Source: an uncultured Pelagibacteraceae bacterium (lineage in GTDB: Bacteria > Pseudomonadota > Alphaproteobacteria > Pelagibacterales > AG-422-B15). Taken from it: 50,403 nt of DNA. The first letter of the stretch is position 1; every line of letters starts with the position of its first letter. The notes beneath the pieces are model-generated. The model did no database searches, was not told the origin of the DNA, and worked only from the letters and a program-made list of their open reading frames with translations. The DNA is taken from positions 1 to 50,403 of the forward strand of contig CABYGA010000006.1 in NCBI GenBank assembly GCA_902518415.1. Direction: 5' to 3'. Of this stretch, positions 35,420 through 44,400 are shown one piece after another. Position numbers and translations under genes: made by a program.

Positions 35420-36274
35420 TTACTGCTTGTCAGATTTACGTTTCAGAAAATTTTTATTTCTTAAGTTCCTATATTCTGGATCTTTTTTTTGCATTTTTGC
35501 CATCATGGTATTCATCACATCTTCTTTATGAAGGGTCGCCGCATTCCATAAAGCTACATTTTCTAAACCTTCTTTCACTGAATGATCTCTTGAGTAATTT
35601 AGAACTTCTTTAGTAACCCACATGGCCAAAGGCGTTTTAGAAGCAAGTCTTTCAGCAATTTTAAATGCACTTTCCAACATTTCTTCATGATTTTCATGCA
35701 GTGAACTTACAAGTCCAACCTCTTTCGCTCTATCTGCAGAAACTTTCTCTCCCATCATTGTCCATTCTCTTGCAATGCCAGCAGGGATGATTTTTGGGAG
35801 TCTTTGAATAGTGCCAATATCTGCAGCAAGTCCAACATTAATTTCTTCTATTAAAAAGAAAGCATCTTTTGTACATAATCTTATATCAGCTGCAGTTATT
35901 AAATCTATTCCTCCACCAATGCAACCTCCTTGAACAGCGGCTATTACTGGAAAACGAGCTGTTTCTAAACACGTAGCTGCGTTTTGCAAATAATGTAATT
36001 GTTGTAAGAAGTAGCCTCTGCTTCTTCCAAGCTCATTTTCACTCTTGTTTTCAACTACATCATCCTTAAACATATTCAAATCTATGCCAGATGAAAAGTG
36101 AGGGCCTGTTGACGAAACAACCAAGGCTCTAACTTCACCACTACTATCTAATTCTTCAACTTCTTTGGGAAATAAATTCCAAAAATCCTCATTCATTGAG
36201 TTTCTTTTCTCAGGCCTGTTAAACCTTATATGAGCTATTGAATTGTTTATCTCGACATCGAATGGTTTAGACAT
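35420..36274 (-). CDS. Crotonase-family delta3,5-delta2,4-dienoyl-CoA isomerase (ECH1-like)
   Basis: This crotonase-fold enzyme closely resembles the ECH1 branch. DAFFLIEEINVGLAADIGTI followed by QRLPK carries the Glu and Asp used by dienoyl-CoA isomerases, and HFSSGIDL and GGCIGGGIDLI form the oxyanion hole. It would shift double bonds during degradation of unsaturated fatty acids. I prefer the ATG at 36274 (MSKPFDVEI, 284 residues) because GAG lies at suitable distance; an ATG at 36289 is also in frame. The plus-strand hydratase gene diverges from it 75 bases away. Confidence 0.85.
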   Translation of the reverse strand: MSKPFDVEINNSIAHIRFNRPEKRNSMNEDFWNLFPKEVEELDSSGEVRALVVSSTGPHFSSGIDLNMFKDDVVENKSENELGRSRGYFLQQLHYLQNAATCLETARFPVIAAVQGGCIGGGIDLITAADIRLCTKDAFFLIEEINVGLAADIGTIQRLPKIIPAGIAREWTMMGEKVSADRAKEVGLVSSLHENHEEMLESAFKIAERLASKTPLAMWVTKEVLNYSRDHSVKEGLENVALWNAATLHKEDVMNTMMAKMQKKDPEYRNLRNKNFLKRKSDKQ

Positions 36275-36348
36275 ATTTTTTACTCGCATTAAATATTTGA
36301 ACTATATAAACTATATATATATTTAAAACGTACTAAAATACATAAAAA

Positions 36349-37197
36349 ATGCCTATTAATTACGATGAAATAATGTCTATGACATCTGAGAATGTTGAAA
36401 TTTCTTACACTGATAAGGACTCAATTCTCTATAGCCTTGGAGTTGGACTGGGTAATGACCCAATGAATATGGCAGAACTAAAATATGTTTATGAAAATGC
36501 ACAAGTTGCTTTACCTTCAATGGCTACAAACTTTCAATACCATTCGCCTCTACTTTTAAAAACTAACATAAATTTCATATTAGTAGTGCATGGTGAGCAA
36601 AAACTGTCTTTTTCAAATCCTCTGCCAGTATCTGGAGATTTTATTTCTAATGCTAAGGTAATTGGTTGCTATGATAAAGGCGCCGGCAAAGGTGCTATTA
36701 TAGATGTAGAAACGACAATAAACCTAAAAAAAGATAATACTGAAATCTGTAAACTTATAAGTACAACATTTGCAAGAGGTGATGGAGGGTTTGGAGGTCC
36801 TGAATCTCCAAAAAGTGAAGTATTCAAGCCGGAAGGTGATCCAGATATCATTCATGAAATTAAAACAAAGCCAGATCAAGCTTTAATATTTAGACTATCA
36901 GGCGACTTTAATCCGCTACACTCCGACCCTAATTTTGCAAAGACTGCCGGATTTGAAAAACCTATTCTGCATGGCATGTGTACGTATGGTATAGCGTGCC
37001 GCTCAGTTGTAGAAAGTGTATGTGAGGGTGATGCAAAAAGGTTAAAAAAATTTGATTGCCGTTTTTCATCCCCTGTATATCCTGGTGAAACAATTGTTAC
37101 TGAAATGTGGAAGGATGGTAGTAAAGTTTACTATCAATCTAAAGTAAAAGAGAGAGATAAAATTGTGATTAAGAATGGAGTAAGTGAAATAACATGA
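36349..37197 (+). CDS. MaoC-like (R)-specific enoyl-CoA hydratase (hydratase 2 type)
   Basis: This 282-residue protein has a double-hotdog layout. The C-terminal half contains the hydratase 2 motif RLSGDFNPLHSDPNFAK with the catalytic Asp and His, then AGFEKPILHGMCTYG. The N-terminal half is the catalytically inactive hotdog repeat. It resembles the hydratase domain of peroxisomal multifunctional enzyme 2 and would form (R)-3-hydroxyacyl-CoA. Its TGA overlaps the ATG of the following acyl-CoA dehydrogenase gene. Confidence 0.88.
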   Translation: MPINYDEIMSMTSENVEISYTDKDSILYSLGVGLGNDPMNMAELKYVYENAQVALPSMATNFQYHSPLLLKTNINFILVVHGEQKLSFSNPLPVSGDFISNAKVIGCYDKGAGKGAIIDVETTINLKKDNTEICKLISTTFARGDGGFGGPESPKSEVFKPEGDPDIIHEIKTKPDQALIFRLSGDFNPLHSDPNFAKTAGFEKPILHGMCTYGIACRSVVESVCEGDAKRLKKFDCRFSSPVYPGETIVTEMWKDGSKVYYQSKVKERDKIVIKNGVSEIT

Positions 37198-38381
37198 TAC
37201 CAAAAGTTGGAATAGCAGAAGGAAAAGAACCTTTATTTTATAATGACTCTCATCACGCTTGGAGAGATGAAGTTAGAAAGTTTGTATCCAAAGAAATAGC
37301 CCCGTTTGTGGAGGAATGGGAAGAAGCAGGAGAATTCCCACGTGAATTATACAAAAAAGCCGCCGAGGTTGGTCTAATGGGTATGGGTTATGATGAAAAA
37401 TACGGTGGTACCACAGAAGGTATTGATATATTCCATGGCATTGTAACTGCAGAAGAATTTGCTCAGGGTTGCGGTGGTGTTTCTGCTAGTCTACTTTCAC
37501 ATAATATTGCAATTCCTTTAATTCAGTCTCTTGGAACTGAAGAACAAAAAGAAAAATTTATTCCGCCGGTTGTAAGAGGTGAAAAAATAGCAGCCCTCGC
37601 AATGACAGAACCTTCAGGAGGCTCAGATGTAGCCAGCTTAAAAACGAAAGCTGTAAGGAAAGATGACCATTTTGTAGTTAACGGTTCAAAAATGTTCATT
37701 ACAAGTGGCATGAGAGCTGACACTTTTGTTGTCGGAGTAAGGACTGGTGGTGAAGGTGCCTCAGGAATTTCTGTACTTGTAATTGAAAAAGATACTCCTG
37801 GCTTTACTCAAACTCCACTAAAGAAAATGGGATGGTTAAGTTCTGATACGGCTGTGCTTTATTTTGATGATTGCAAAGTTCCTGTTGAGAATTTAATTGG
37901 AGGCGAAAATAGTGGTTGGATTGGTGTGATGGGTAATTTTAGTCAGGAACGACTAGGTATGGCTGCTGGAATGAATGCTTATTCACAAATTTGTATTGAT
38001 GAAGCTGTTGCATGGGCTAGGGAGAGAAAAACTTTTGGTAAGCCACTCATCGATAATCAAGTTATTAAGCATAAACTTGTTGAAATGAATAGAGTTGTAA
38101 GAACATCTCGAGCATGGACTGAATTGTTATCTTGGAGAGTCATGAATGGAGAGAGTCCTATTGCCGATTTAGCTATGCTAAAAGTTCACGCAAGTAGGTC
38201 TATGGAATTGTGTGCACGAGAAGCAATGCAAATACTTGGTGGGGCAGGGTACCTGAGAGCAAATAGTGGTCCTGGAAAAGTTGAGAGAATCTACAGAGAA
38301 GTAAGAGTTAATGCAATTGGTGGTGGTTCAGAAGAGATTATGTATGATTTAGCGGCTAGACAATTAGGGTACAAATCTTAA
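37194..38381 (+). CDS. Acyl-CoA dehydrogenase (short/medium-chain type)
   Basis: This 395-residue FAD enzyme catalyses the first oxidation of acyl-CoA. AMTEPSGGSDVASLKTKAV is the flavin-binding signature and the C-terminal GGAGYLRANSGPGKVERIYRE with IGGGSEEIMYDL contains the likely catalytic Glu. It overlaps the hydratase gene by 4 bases. Its TAA is back-to-back with the stop of the convergent, larger acyl-CoA dehydrogenase (TAATTA at 38379-38384). Confidence 0.92.
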   Translation: MIPKVGIAEGKEPLFYNDSHHAWRDEVRKFVSKEIAPFVEEWEEAGEFPRELYKKAAEVGLMGMGYDEKYGGTTEGIDIFHGIVTAEEFAQGCGGVSASLLSHNIAIPLIQSLGTEEQKEKFIPPVVRGEKIAALAMTEPSGGSDVASLKTKAVRKDDHFVVNGSKMFITSGMRADTFVVGVRTGGEGASGISVLVIEKDTPGFTQTPLKKMGWLSSDTAVLYFDDCKVPVENLIGGENSGWIGVMGNFSQERLGMAAGMNAYSQICIDEAVAWARERKTFGKPLIDNQVIKHKLVEMNRVVRTSRAWTELLSWRVMNGESPIADLAMLKVHASRSMELCAREAMQILGGAGYLRANSGPGKVERIYREVRVNAIGGGSEEIMYDLAARQLGYKS

Positions 38382-40151
38382 TTAAAATTCTGCTACTTCC
38401 ATATCCATCATAGATGATTTACCTGCCTGAACTTTTTTTGAATACATCATTAATTCAGGCATAATTTTATCGACAAAATAAGTACCAGTTTTAATTTTGT
38501 TTTTATGAATTGGCTCATTTTTACCCACAGAGAACTTAGCCATTCTTGCCCACATATAAGTCATAGATGATAAAGCCATTAAATTAAGATAATCTGTTGC
38601 AGAAGATAGTGCATTTTCAGGGTCCTGCATTCCATTTTGCATTAACCACATTGTTGAAGTTGTTACTTCTTTTAAAGCATTTTCAAGCGGCTTTATGAAA
38701 GTTTCAATTTCTGTATTATCTTTATTTTCATTTAAAAAACTTTGAACTTCTTTTTGGAAGTTTTGTAACATTCTTCCTTTATGCATTGTAAGTTTTCTTC
38801 CCACTAAATCTAATGCTTGAATACCATTTGTTCCTTCATAAATCATCGTAATCCTGACGTCTCTTAAGTATTGCTCCAAAGGATATTCCTGTGTAAAGCC
38901 ACTTCCTCCAAGAACTTGAAGACTTTCAGAGCAATTCATGAAACCTTTTTCAGTACAATAGGCTTTTATTATTGGCGTCATTAAAGCAGCAAAGTCGTCA
39001 GCATCCTGCCTCACTTGCTCATCAGGATGATCTTCTGCAAGATCAATCTTCATAGCTGTATATATACAGAGTGCTCTCATTGCTTCTGTAGTTGATTTAA
39101 CATTCATCAGCATTCGTCTAACGTCAGGGTGAACAATGATACTATCTGCTTTGCTATCAGGATCCTGTTTTTCTTTTACTACTGATCTCATTTGCTTCCG
39201 TTCTTTTGCAAACTCTAATGCATTTTGATAAGAAATTTCAGACATAGCTATTGCTTGTAAGCCAACCTTAAGTCTTGCATCATTCATCATTAGAAACATT
39301 GCTTCCATGCCTTTGTTTTCTTCGCCCACAAGCCATCCTCTAGCATTATCTAGATTCATGACGCAGGTAGGCGATGAGTTGATTCCAAGCTTATGTTCTA
39401 AACCACCACAAAAAATAGGGTTTCTTGAATTGTCATCTAGTCTCTTTGGAACTAGGAATAAACTTATACCTTTTATACCCGCTGGCGCATCAGGTGTTCG
39501 AGCTAAAACAAGGTGTATTATATTTTCCGTAAGATCATGTTCACCAAATGAAATCCATATTTTTTGACCATTTAATTCATAATGGTCATCAACTGGTTTT
39601 GCTGTTGATTTAATCAAACCTAAATCAGTTCCACACTGTGGCTCAGTAAGGCACATAGTCCCCATCCACTCACCAGAAGTCATATTTGGCAGATACTTAT
39701 CTTTCAATTCTTTTGTGGCCTTTTTTAATATTGTTTTCATAGCTCCATGACTAAGTCCAGGACCCATGTAGAACGCCATGTTAGATGCAATTCCAACTTC
39801 TCCTGCAAGGATCGCTGTTGTAAACGGAGCCCCACCGCCACCATATTGAGTTGGCATCGTAGCACCTACGTATCCAGAATCTTTAACCACTTCATATATT
39901 TTTTTAAATGCTTCAGGAGTGTGGACTTCAGGACCTTCAGGGCCGTCTGGAAGATATTTAAGACCCTCGCGGTCACCTATTTTATTGCTATCAACAACCT
40001 CCAATTCATTAAGGCGTCCAATCTCACTCACTACACTCATTAGAGTATCAGAGTCATAATCCTTGAATTTATCTATGCCCGCAATGATCTCGTCATAATT
40101 TAGCATTGCTAGGTTATATTTGAAATCTTCTATTGGACTTTTGTATGACAT
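38382..40151 (-). CDS. Long acyl-CoA dehydrogenase with C-terminal domain (DmdC/FadE-like)
   Basis: This 589-residue protein has the extended layout of the 3-methylmercaptopropionyl-CoA dehydrogenase (DmdC)/long-chain family: GEWMGTMCLTEPQCGTDLGL for flavin binding, the catalytic region IYEGTNGIQALDLVGRKL, and about 150 further residues of C-terminal acyl-CoA dehydrogenase domain. DmdC acts in DMSP breakdown, but dmdA, dmdB and dmdD are not present here, so the substrate is undecided between a methylthioacyl-CoA and a long-chain acyl-CoA. It is transcribed alone on the minus strand. Confidence 0.88.
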   Translation of the reverse strand: MSYKSPIEDFKYNLAMLNYDEIIAGIDKFKDYDSDTLMSVVSEIGRLNELEVVDSNKIGDREGLKYLPDGPEGPEVHTPEAFKKIYEVVKDSGYVGATMPTQYGGGGAPFTTAILAGEVGIASNMAFYMGPGLSHGAMKTILKKATKELKDKYLPNMTSGEWMGTMCLTEPQCGTDLGLIKSTAKPVDDHYELNGQKIWISFGEHDLTENIIHLVLARTPDAPAGIKGISLFLVPKRLDDNSRNPIFCGGLEHKLGINSSPTCVMNLDNARGWLVGEENKGMEAMFLMMNDARLKVGLQAIAMSEISYQNALEFAKERKQMRSVVKEKQDPDSKADSIIVHPDVRRMLMNVKSTTEAMRALCIYTAMKIDLAEDHPDEQVRQDADDFAALMTPIIKAYCTEKGFMNCSESLQVLGGSGFTQEYPLEQYLRDVRITMIYEGTNGIQALDLVGRKLTMHKGRMLQNFQKEVQSFLNENKDNTEIETFIKPLENALKEVTTSTMWLMQNGMQDPENALSSATDYLNLMALSSMTYMWARMAKFSVGKNEPIHKNKIKTGTYFVDKIMPELMMYSKKVQAGKSSMMDMEVAEF

Positions 40152-40266
40152 AGGTTTATGAATAATTATTGTAATTTAATTTAAATATATAACCATTGTC
40201 TAATAAATTGCAAATTTCTAATTTTGCTATCCATATCATAGGGGAAAGTCTGAAAAGTGTGAAGGT

Positions 40267-41190
40267 ATGAGTATTTATCTGCCAATTGCAGAGCTCTCAG
40301 TAAATATATTTTTATTGCTATCTTTAGGTGGCGTAGTCGGTTTTTTGTCAGGGATGTTTGGTTTGGGTGGAGGTTTTTTAATGACTCCAATCCTCATTTT
40401 TATAGGTATTCCAACAAATGTAGCTGTTGCCACATCTGCTAACCAAATTGTAGCTTCTTCAATCTCGGGAACAATAGGCTACTGGCGGCAAGGCTTAGTT
40501 GACTTCAAAATGGGTGGTGTATTACTGATTGGCTCATTCTTTGGATCTATTTTAGGAGTATGGATTTTTAGTAGATTAGTCGTCCTTGGTCAAATTGATA
40601 CCGTCATATCAATTTTATATTTTGCTCTTCTTACTTCAATTGGTCTAATTATGCTCGCAGAAAGTTCTCAAGTCATTAGGGATAGAATAAGAAGAAAAAC
40701 AGTAAAGAGAAAAATTCATTATCATAACTGGGCACATAAATTGCCCTTCAAAATGAAATTCTATAAATCTAAACTATATATAAGCGCAATACCTCCTATC
40801 ATCATCGGATTTGTAATTGGCATTTTATCTGCAACAATGGGCATTGGTGGAACATTCATATTAATCCCTGCTATGATTTATTTTCTTGGAATGCCTACAT
40901 CCAAGGTAATCGGAACCTCATTATTTCAAATTATATTTGTAACTGCACTTGTAACATTACTGCATGCAACGACTACATTTGCTGTTGATGCAGTTTTAGC
41001 TTTCTTTCTGATAATCGCTTCTGTTATTGGTGCACAATTAGGTGTACTGGCTGCTAATAAATTAAGAGGTGAGGAAATTAGAGCACTTCTTGCAATTATT
41101 GTATTGGGTGTTGCAACTAAAATAGCACTCGATTTACTAGTAGAACCAAACGAAATTTTTAATATTTCTGTCATCAGGGCTTTGTTCTAA
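40267..41190 (+). CDS. TauE/SafE-family membrane protein (sulfite/organosulfonate exporter-like)
   Basis: This 307-residue protein has about eight hydrophobic helices in two repeats. The repeat signature appears as GVVGFLSGMFGLGGGFLMTPIL near residue 20 and GILSATMGIGGTFILIP in the second half. The family exports sulfite, sulfoacetate or related anions. It is followed 1 base later by a TIGR02186 gene and then ccdA, an association known in Alphaproteobacteria. The 115 bases upstream probably hold the promoter. Confidence 0.9.
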   Translation: MSIYLPIAELSVNIFLLLSLGGVVGFLSGMFGLGGGFLMTPILIFIGIPTNVAVATSANQIVASSISGTIGYWRQGLVDFKMGGVLLIGSFFGSILGVWIFSRLVVLGQIDTVISILYFALLTSIGLIMLAESSQVIRDRIRRKTVKRKIHYHNWAHKLPFKMKFYKSKLYISAIPPIIIGFVIGILSATMGIGGTFILIPAMIYFLGMPTSKVIGTSLFQIIFVTALVTLLHATTTFAVDAVLAFFLIIASVIGAQLGVLAANKLRGEEIRALLAIIVLGVATKIALDLLVEPNEIFNISVIRALF

Positions 41191-41191
41191 T

Positions 41192-41980
41192 ATGAATTTG
41201 AAAATATTTTTATTTATTGAATTATTAATATTGTTTTTTATCTCGTCAGCCTCAGCACTTGTAATAGGATCTGATGAAGAGGAAATATATATTGATGCCA
41301 ATTTTTCAGGAAAAAACCTTCTTGTATTTGGGGCATTTTATTCAGATCCCTCACAAGCAAGAGACAATAAAAGCGATATTCTCATTGAAGTAGTCGGTCC
41401 AACAGAGGATGTGGTCATAAGAAAAAAGGAATCTTTTTTTGGTTTCTGGCTGAATTCAAAAAGTGTTGGTTTTAACGACGTGCCTGGATTTTATTATCTT
41501 TCTAGTACAAGTGAAATAACCACTGAATTTTTAGATGAAAATAATATTGGCCTATTAAATAAAAAAGATGCCCAACTTATAGACTGGAGTGCGTTAAATA
41601 TTGACTGGGGAAATATTAAAAATGAAAAAGAAAAAGACTCTTTTTATGCTGCACTAATAAGAACAAAAGAGAGTAAAGATTTATACAGACAAGTTAATGG
41701 AGAGATTGATATAATTGATGGAAATTTATTTAGATCTTATATTGAGATACCAAATACTGTACCTGTCGGCCAATATAGGGTTAATTTATATTTGATTATA
41801 GATAATAAAATTTCGAATGAATATTCTTATAATTTTATTGTAACAAGAGTAGGTATTGAAGAAGCGATCTATTCCTTTTCAAAAAACTATCCTTTAGTTT
41901 ATGGATTGATTTCTCTTGTAATCGCTATACTTATAGGCTGGAGCGGTGCAGAAGTATTTAAAAGATTTAGAAAAGTTTAA
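41192..41980 (+). CDS. TIGR02186/Alph_Pro_TM family membrane protein
   Basis: This 262-residue protein has an N-terminal signal sequence (about residues 4-22), a periplasmic beta-rich body (EEIYIDANFSGKNLLVFGAF, with a DVVIRKKESFFGFWLN block) and a C-terminal transmembrane helix (about residues 233-252). This pattern and its position next to TauE fit the alphaproteobacterial Alph_Pro_TM family. Function is unknown; a periplasmic partner of the exporter is inferred from gene order. Its stop overlaps the ccdA start by 1 base. Confidence 0.82.
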   Translation: MNLKIFLFIELLILFFISSASALVIGSDEEEIYIDANFSGKNLLVFGAFYSDPSQARDNKSDILIEVVGPTEDVVIRKKESFFGFWLNSKSVGFNDVPGFYYLSSTSEITTEFLDENNIGLLNKKDAQLIDWSALNIDWGNIKNEKEKDSFYAALIRTKESKDLYRQVNGEIDIIDGNLFRSYIEIPNTVPVGQYRVNLYLIIDNKISNEYSYNFIVTRVGIEEAIYSFSKNYPLVYGLISLVIAILIGWSGAEVFKRFRKV

Positions 41981-42711
41981 TGGCAGAAATATCATATTTT
42001 TACGTTGTCCTAGCAGGACTACTCAGTTTTTTGTCACCTTGTGTATTACCTATTGTTCCTGGTTATTTATGTTTTTTAGCGGGTACAAGTTTAGATAAAA
42101 TTGCCTCAGGTGAGGACGCTTCAAAAGAAAGGAGTGTATTTTATTTTGCGTTAAGTTTTGTTTTTGGATTTTCTACTGTGTTCATTTTATTGGGCGCCTC
42201 AGCAACTTTATTAAGTGGCTTAATTTATGAATACCTGGATATTTTAAGGGTTGTTGGTGGAATTATTATTATTATTTTTGGTATTCATTTTATGCAAATT
42301 ATCCAACTTCCATTCCTAAATAGAGATACAAGGTACCAAATTGAAAGCTATAGACCTGGAATAGTTGGATCTTACGTAATTGGACTTTCTTTTGCCTTCG
42401 GATGGACGCCGTGTATAGGTCCAATATTAGGCAGTGTCCTATCAATTGCGGCAAGCTCAGAAACAGTTACTTATGGGATTATTCTTTTAATGCTTTACTC
42501 AGCAGGTCTTGGCATTCCATTTCTACTCGCAGCATATGCTATTAATGGCTTCATGAGATTTTTATCAAAAATAAGAAATTATATTAGAGTTATAGAAATT
42601 TTTACTGGTGTACTTTTAGTAATATTTGGTATTCTTATCTTAACTAATAGAATTCAAGAATTGGCTTTCTTTTTTATAAAGTATCTACCATTCTTAACTC
42701 AATTTGGATAA
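41980..42711 (+). CDS. ccdA: CcdA-like thiol electron-transport membrane protein
   Basis: This 243-residue protein has six hydrophobic helices. The two redox cysteines lie in LSPCVLPIVPGY and GWTPCIGPILGS, as in CcdA, the short DsbD relative that carries reducing power across the inner membrane for cytochrome c maturation or other periplasmic thiol targets. It is coupled to the TIGR02186 gene by a 1-base overlap. No Ccm or thioredoxin-like gene lies nearby, so its partner is unknown. Confidence 0.9.
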   Translation: MAEISYFYVVLAGLLSFLSPCVLPIVPGYLCFLAGTSLDKIASGEDASKERSVFYFALSFVFGFSTVFILLGASATLLSGLIYEYLDILRVVGGIIIIIFGIHFMQIIQLPFLNRDTRYQIESYRPGIVGSYVIGLSFAFGWTPCIGPILGSVLSIAASSETVTYGIILLMLYSAGLGIPFLLAAYAINGFMRFLSKIRNYIRVIEIFTGVLLVIFGILILTNRIQELAFFFIKYLPFLTQFG

Positions 42712-42721
42712 AGGAGTAAAT

Positions 42722-43597
42722 ATGTTTCAAAAAGATTTATTAAAAAATAAAAGAATTTTAGTTTCAGGTGGGGGATCTGGCCTTGGAAAAGCAATGGCTA
42801 CAAGATACTTAGAGCTTGGGGCAGATATTTATATTTGCGGTCGAAGAAAATCAGTTTTAGATGAAACTGCAAAAGAATTAATGGATCTACACGGTGGTTC
42901 TGTTAAAGCTATTTCATGTGATATTAAAGTCCCAGAAGCAATCGAAGATATGGTAAATGAAATCTGGAGTGAAGGACCACTTACAGGTCTTCTAAACAAT
43001 GCAGCGGGTAATTTTATTTCTAGAACAGAAGATTTATCTCCAAGGGCTTTTACTGCTATCTCTAATATAGTTTTTAATGGAACTTTTTATATGACTAATG
43101 CCATTGGCAAAAGATGGTTAAAAGAAAACCTAAAAGGAAGCATTATTTCTATTCTGACTACCTGGGTTGACAGTAGTGGGCCTTATACTGTTCCTTCAGC
43201 GATGTCAAAATCTGGTTTAGCGACAATGACAAGATCACTAGCTGCTGAATGGGGTAATAGAGGAATAAGGCTAAATGGAATTGCTCCTGGGCCATTTCCT
43301 ACAAAAGGAGCTTGGGACCGATTGGCACCTGGGGGTAAAGGAGCGGACTTAATGAATTCAGTTCCAATGAAGAGAACTGGTGAATTAAGCGAACTTGCAA
43401 ATCTTGCAACTTTTTTAATGGCGGATGGTTGTGAGTATTTAACAGGTGAAATCGTTGCGATAGATGGTGCTCAATGGCTAAACCATGCAGGAAATTTCTA
43501 TGAAATGCTAAAAGATGTGACTGATCAGGAGTGGGAAATGCTTAGAAATATGATTAAATCATCAAATGACGCCGATAAAGCAAAAAGGTCAGTTTAA
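42722..43597 (+). CDS. SDR-family 2,4-dienoyl-CoA reductase (DECR-like)
   Basis: This NADPH-dependent short-chain dehydrogenase has VSGGGSGLGKAMA for cofactor binding and LLNNAAGNFISRTEDLSPRAF, a hallmark of eukaryotic-type 2,4-dienoyl-CoA reductases. The usual YxxxK motif is replaced by SAMSK, as in that branch, and APGPFPTKGAWDRL follows. It would reduce dienoyl-CoA intermediates of polyunsaturated fatty acids. I start at the ATG at 42722, preceded by a strong AAGGAG; a TTG at 42704 would overlap ccdA. The end overlaps the convergent SDR gene by 4 bases. Confidence 0.87.
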   Translation: MFQKDLLKNKRILVSGGGSGLGKAMATRYLELGADIYICGRRKSVLDETAKELMDLHGGSVKAISCDIKVPEAIEDMVNEIWSEGPLTGLLNNAAGNFISRTEDLSPRAFTAISNIVFNGTFYMTNAIGKRWLKENLKGSIISILTTWVDSSGPYTVPSAMSKSGLATMTRSLAAEWGNRGIRLNGIAPGPFPTKGAWDRLAPGGKGADLMNSVPMKRTGELSELANLATFLMADGCEYLTGEIVAIDGAQWLNHAGNFYEMLKDVTDQEWEMLRNMIKSSNDADKAKRSV

Positions 43598-44397
43598 ATA
43601 AAAGTATCTTTGAAAAGTTTTTTGCTCATTATTCGTATAAAAGATGGAATAAATCTCATAAGGAATGAAGCAAGATTTGCTTCCAATCCTACAGGATGAT
43701 GTATTTTCTTGCTTTTATAAGCCAACCACACTTTATCTACGACTTTTGATACTGGGTGAACTTTTGTTCTCTTTTCAACAAAATCTCTTTCCCATTGACT
43801 TTGCATATCAGACGATACATTTCTAGCCTCAAGTATTGGCGTCTCAGTAAACCATGGATTAATTTCAGAGACTCTTACACCATGTCTTTCGTATTCAATT
43901 CTCAAAGACTCTGTTAATGAAGTTACAGCGTGCTTTGTTGCCCCATAGATTGCGATACCGGGTGTAGGCACTAAACCTGCTACAGAACTTGTATTCAAGA
44001 GAAGGCTATTCTCTGTATTCTTCAGCAACCCGAGCATTGAAATGCATCCATTGGCAACGCCTTTAAGATTAACATCTATAATTTTATGAATTTCATCAAC
44101 ATTTACATCTTCAAAAGCTCCAGCAAAATTAGCTATACCTGCATTATTGAAAAAAATATTACATGTTCCAGATGTATATTCTGAAAAGCTTTTTTCAGCT
44201 TCTTTCCACTCATGAATACTGGTCACATCTAGTTTTTGATACATACATTTATTATGGCCAATAAGATTAGCTACGTCTTTAAGGCCTTCCTCATTGATAT
44301 CAAACAATCCAACATTCCAGCCTTTTTCAGCAAATGATATTGCAGTTGCTTTACCAATACCAGAGGCCGCCCCGGTAATAAAAATACTTTTTGCCAT
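43594..44397 (-). CDS. Short-chain dehydrogenase/reductase
   Basis: This 267-residue classical SDR has TGAASGIGKA for NAD(P) binding, NNAGIA, catalytic Ser in NTSSVAG and YGATK with catalytic Tyr and Lys. The C-terminal 30 residues are hydrophobic and basic (SFLMRFIPSFIRIMSKKL), suggesting membrane contact. It is the last gene of a minus-strand run with a TetR regulator and pyrD, 3 bases after the regulator's stop, so it may be that regulator's target. The substrate is unknown. Confidence 0.87.
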   Translation of the reverse strand: MAKSIFITGAASGIGKATAISFAEKGWNVGLFDINEEGLKDVANLIGHNKCMYQKLDVTSIHEWKEAEKSFSEYTSGTCNIFFNNAGIANFAGAFEDVNVDEIHKIIDVNLKGVANGCISMLGLLKNTENSLLLNTSSVAGLVPTPGIAIYGATKHAVTSLTESLRIEYERHGVRVSEINPWFTETPILEARNVSSDMQSQWERDFVEKRTKVHPVSKVVDKVWLAYKSKKIHHPVGLEANLASFLMRFIPSFIRIMSKKLFKDTFI

Positions 44398-44400
44398 AAA

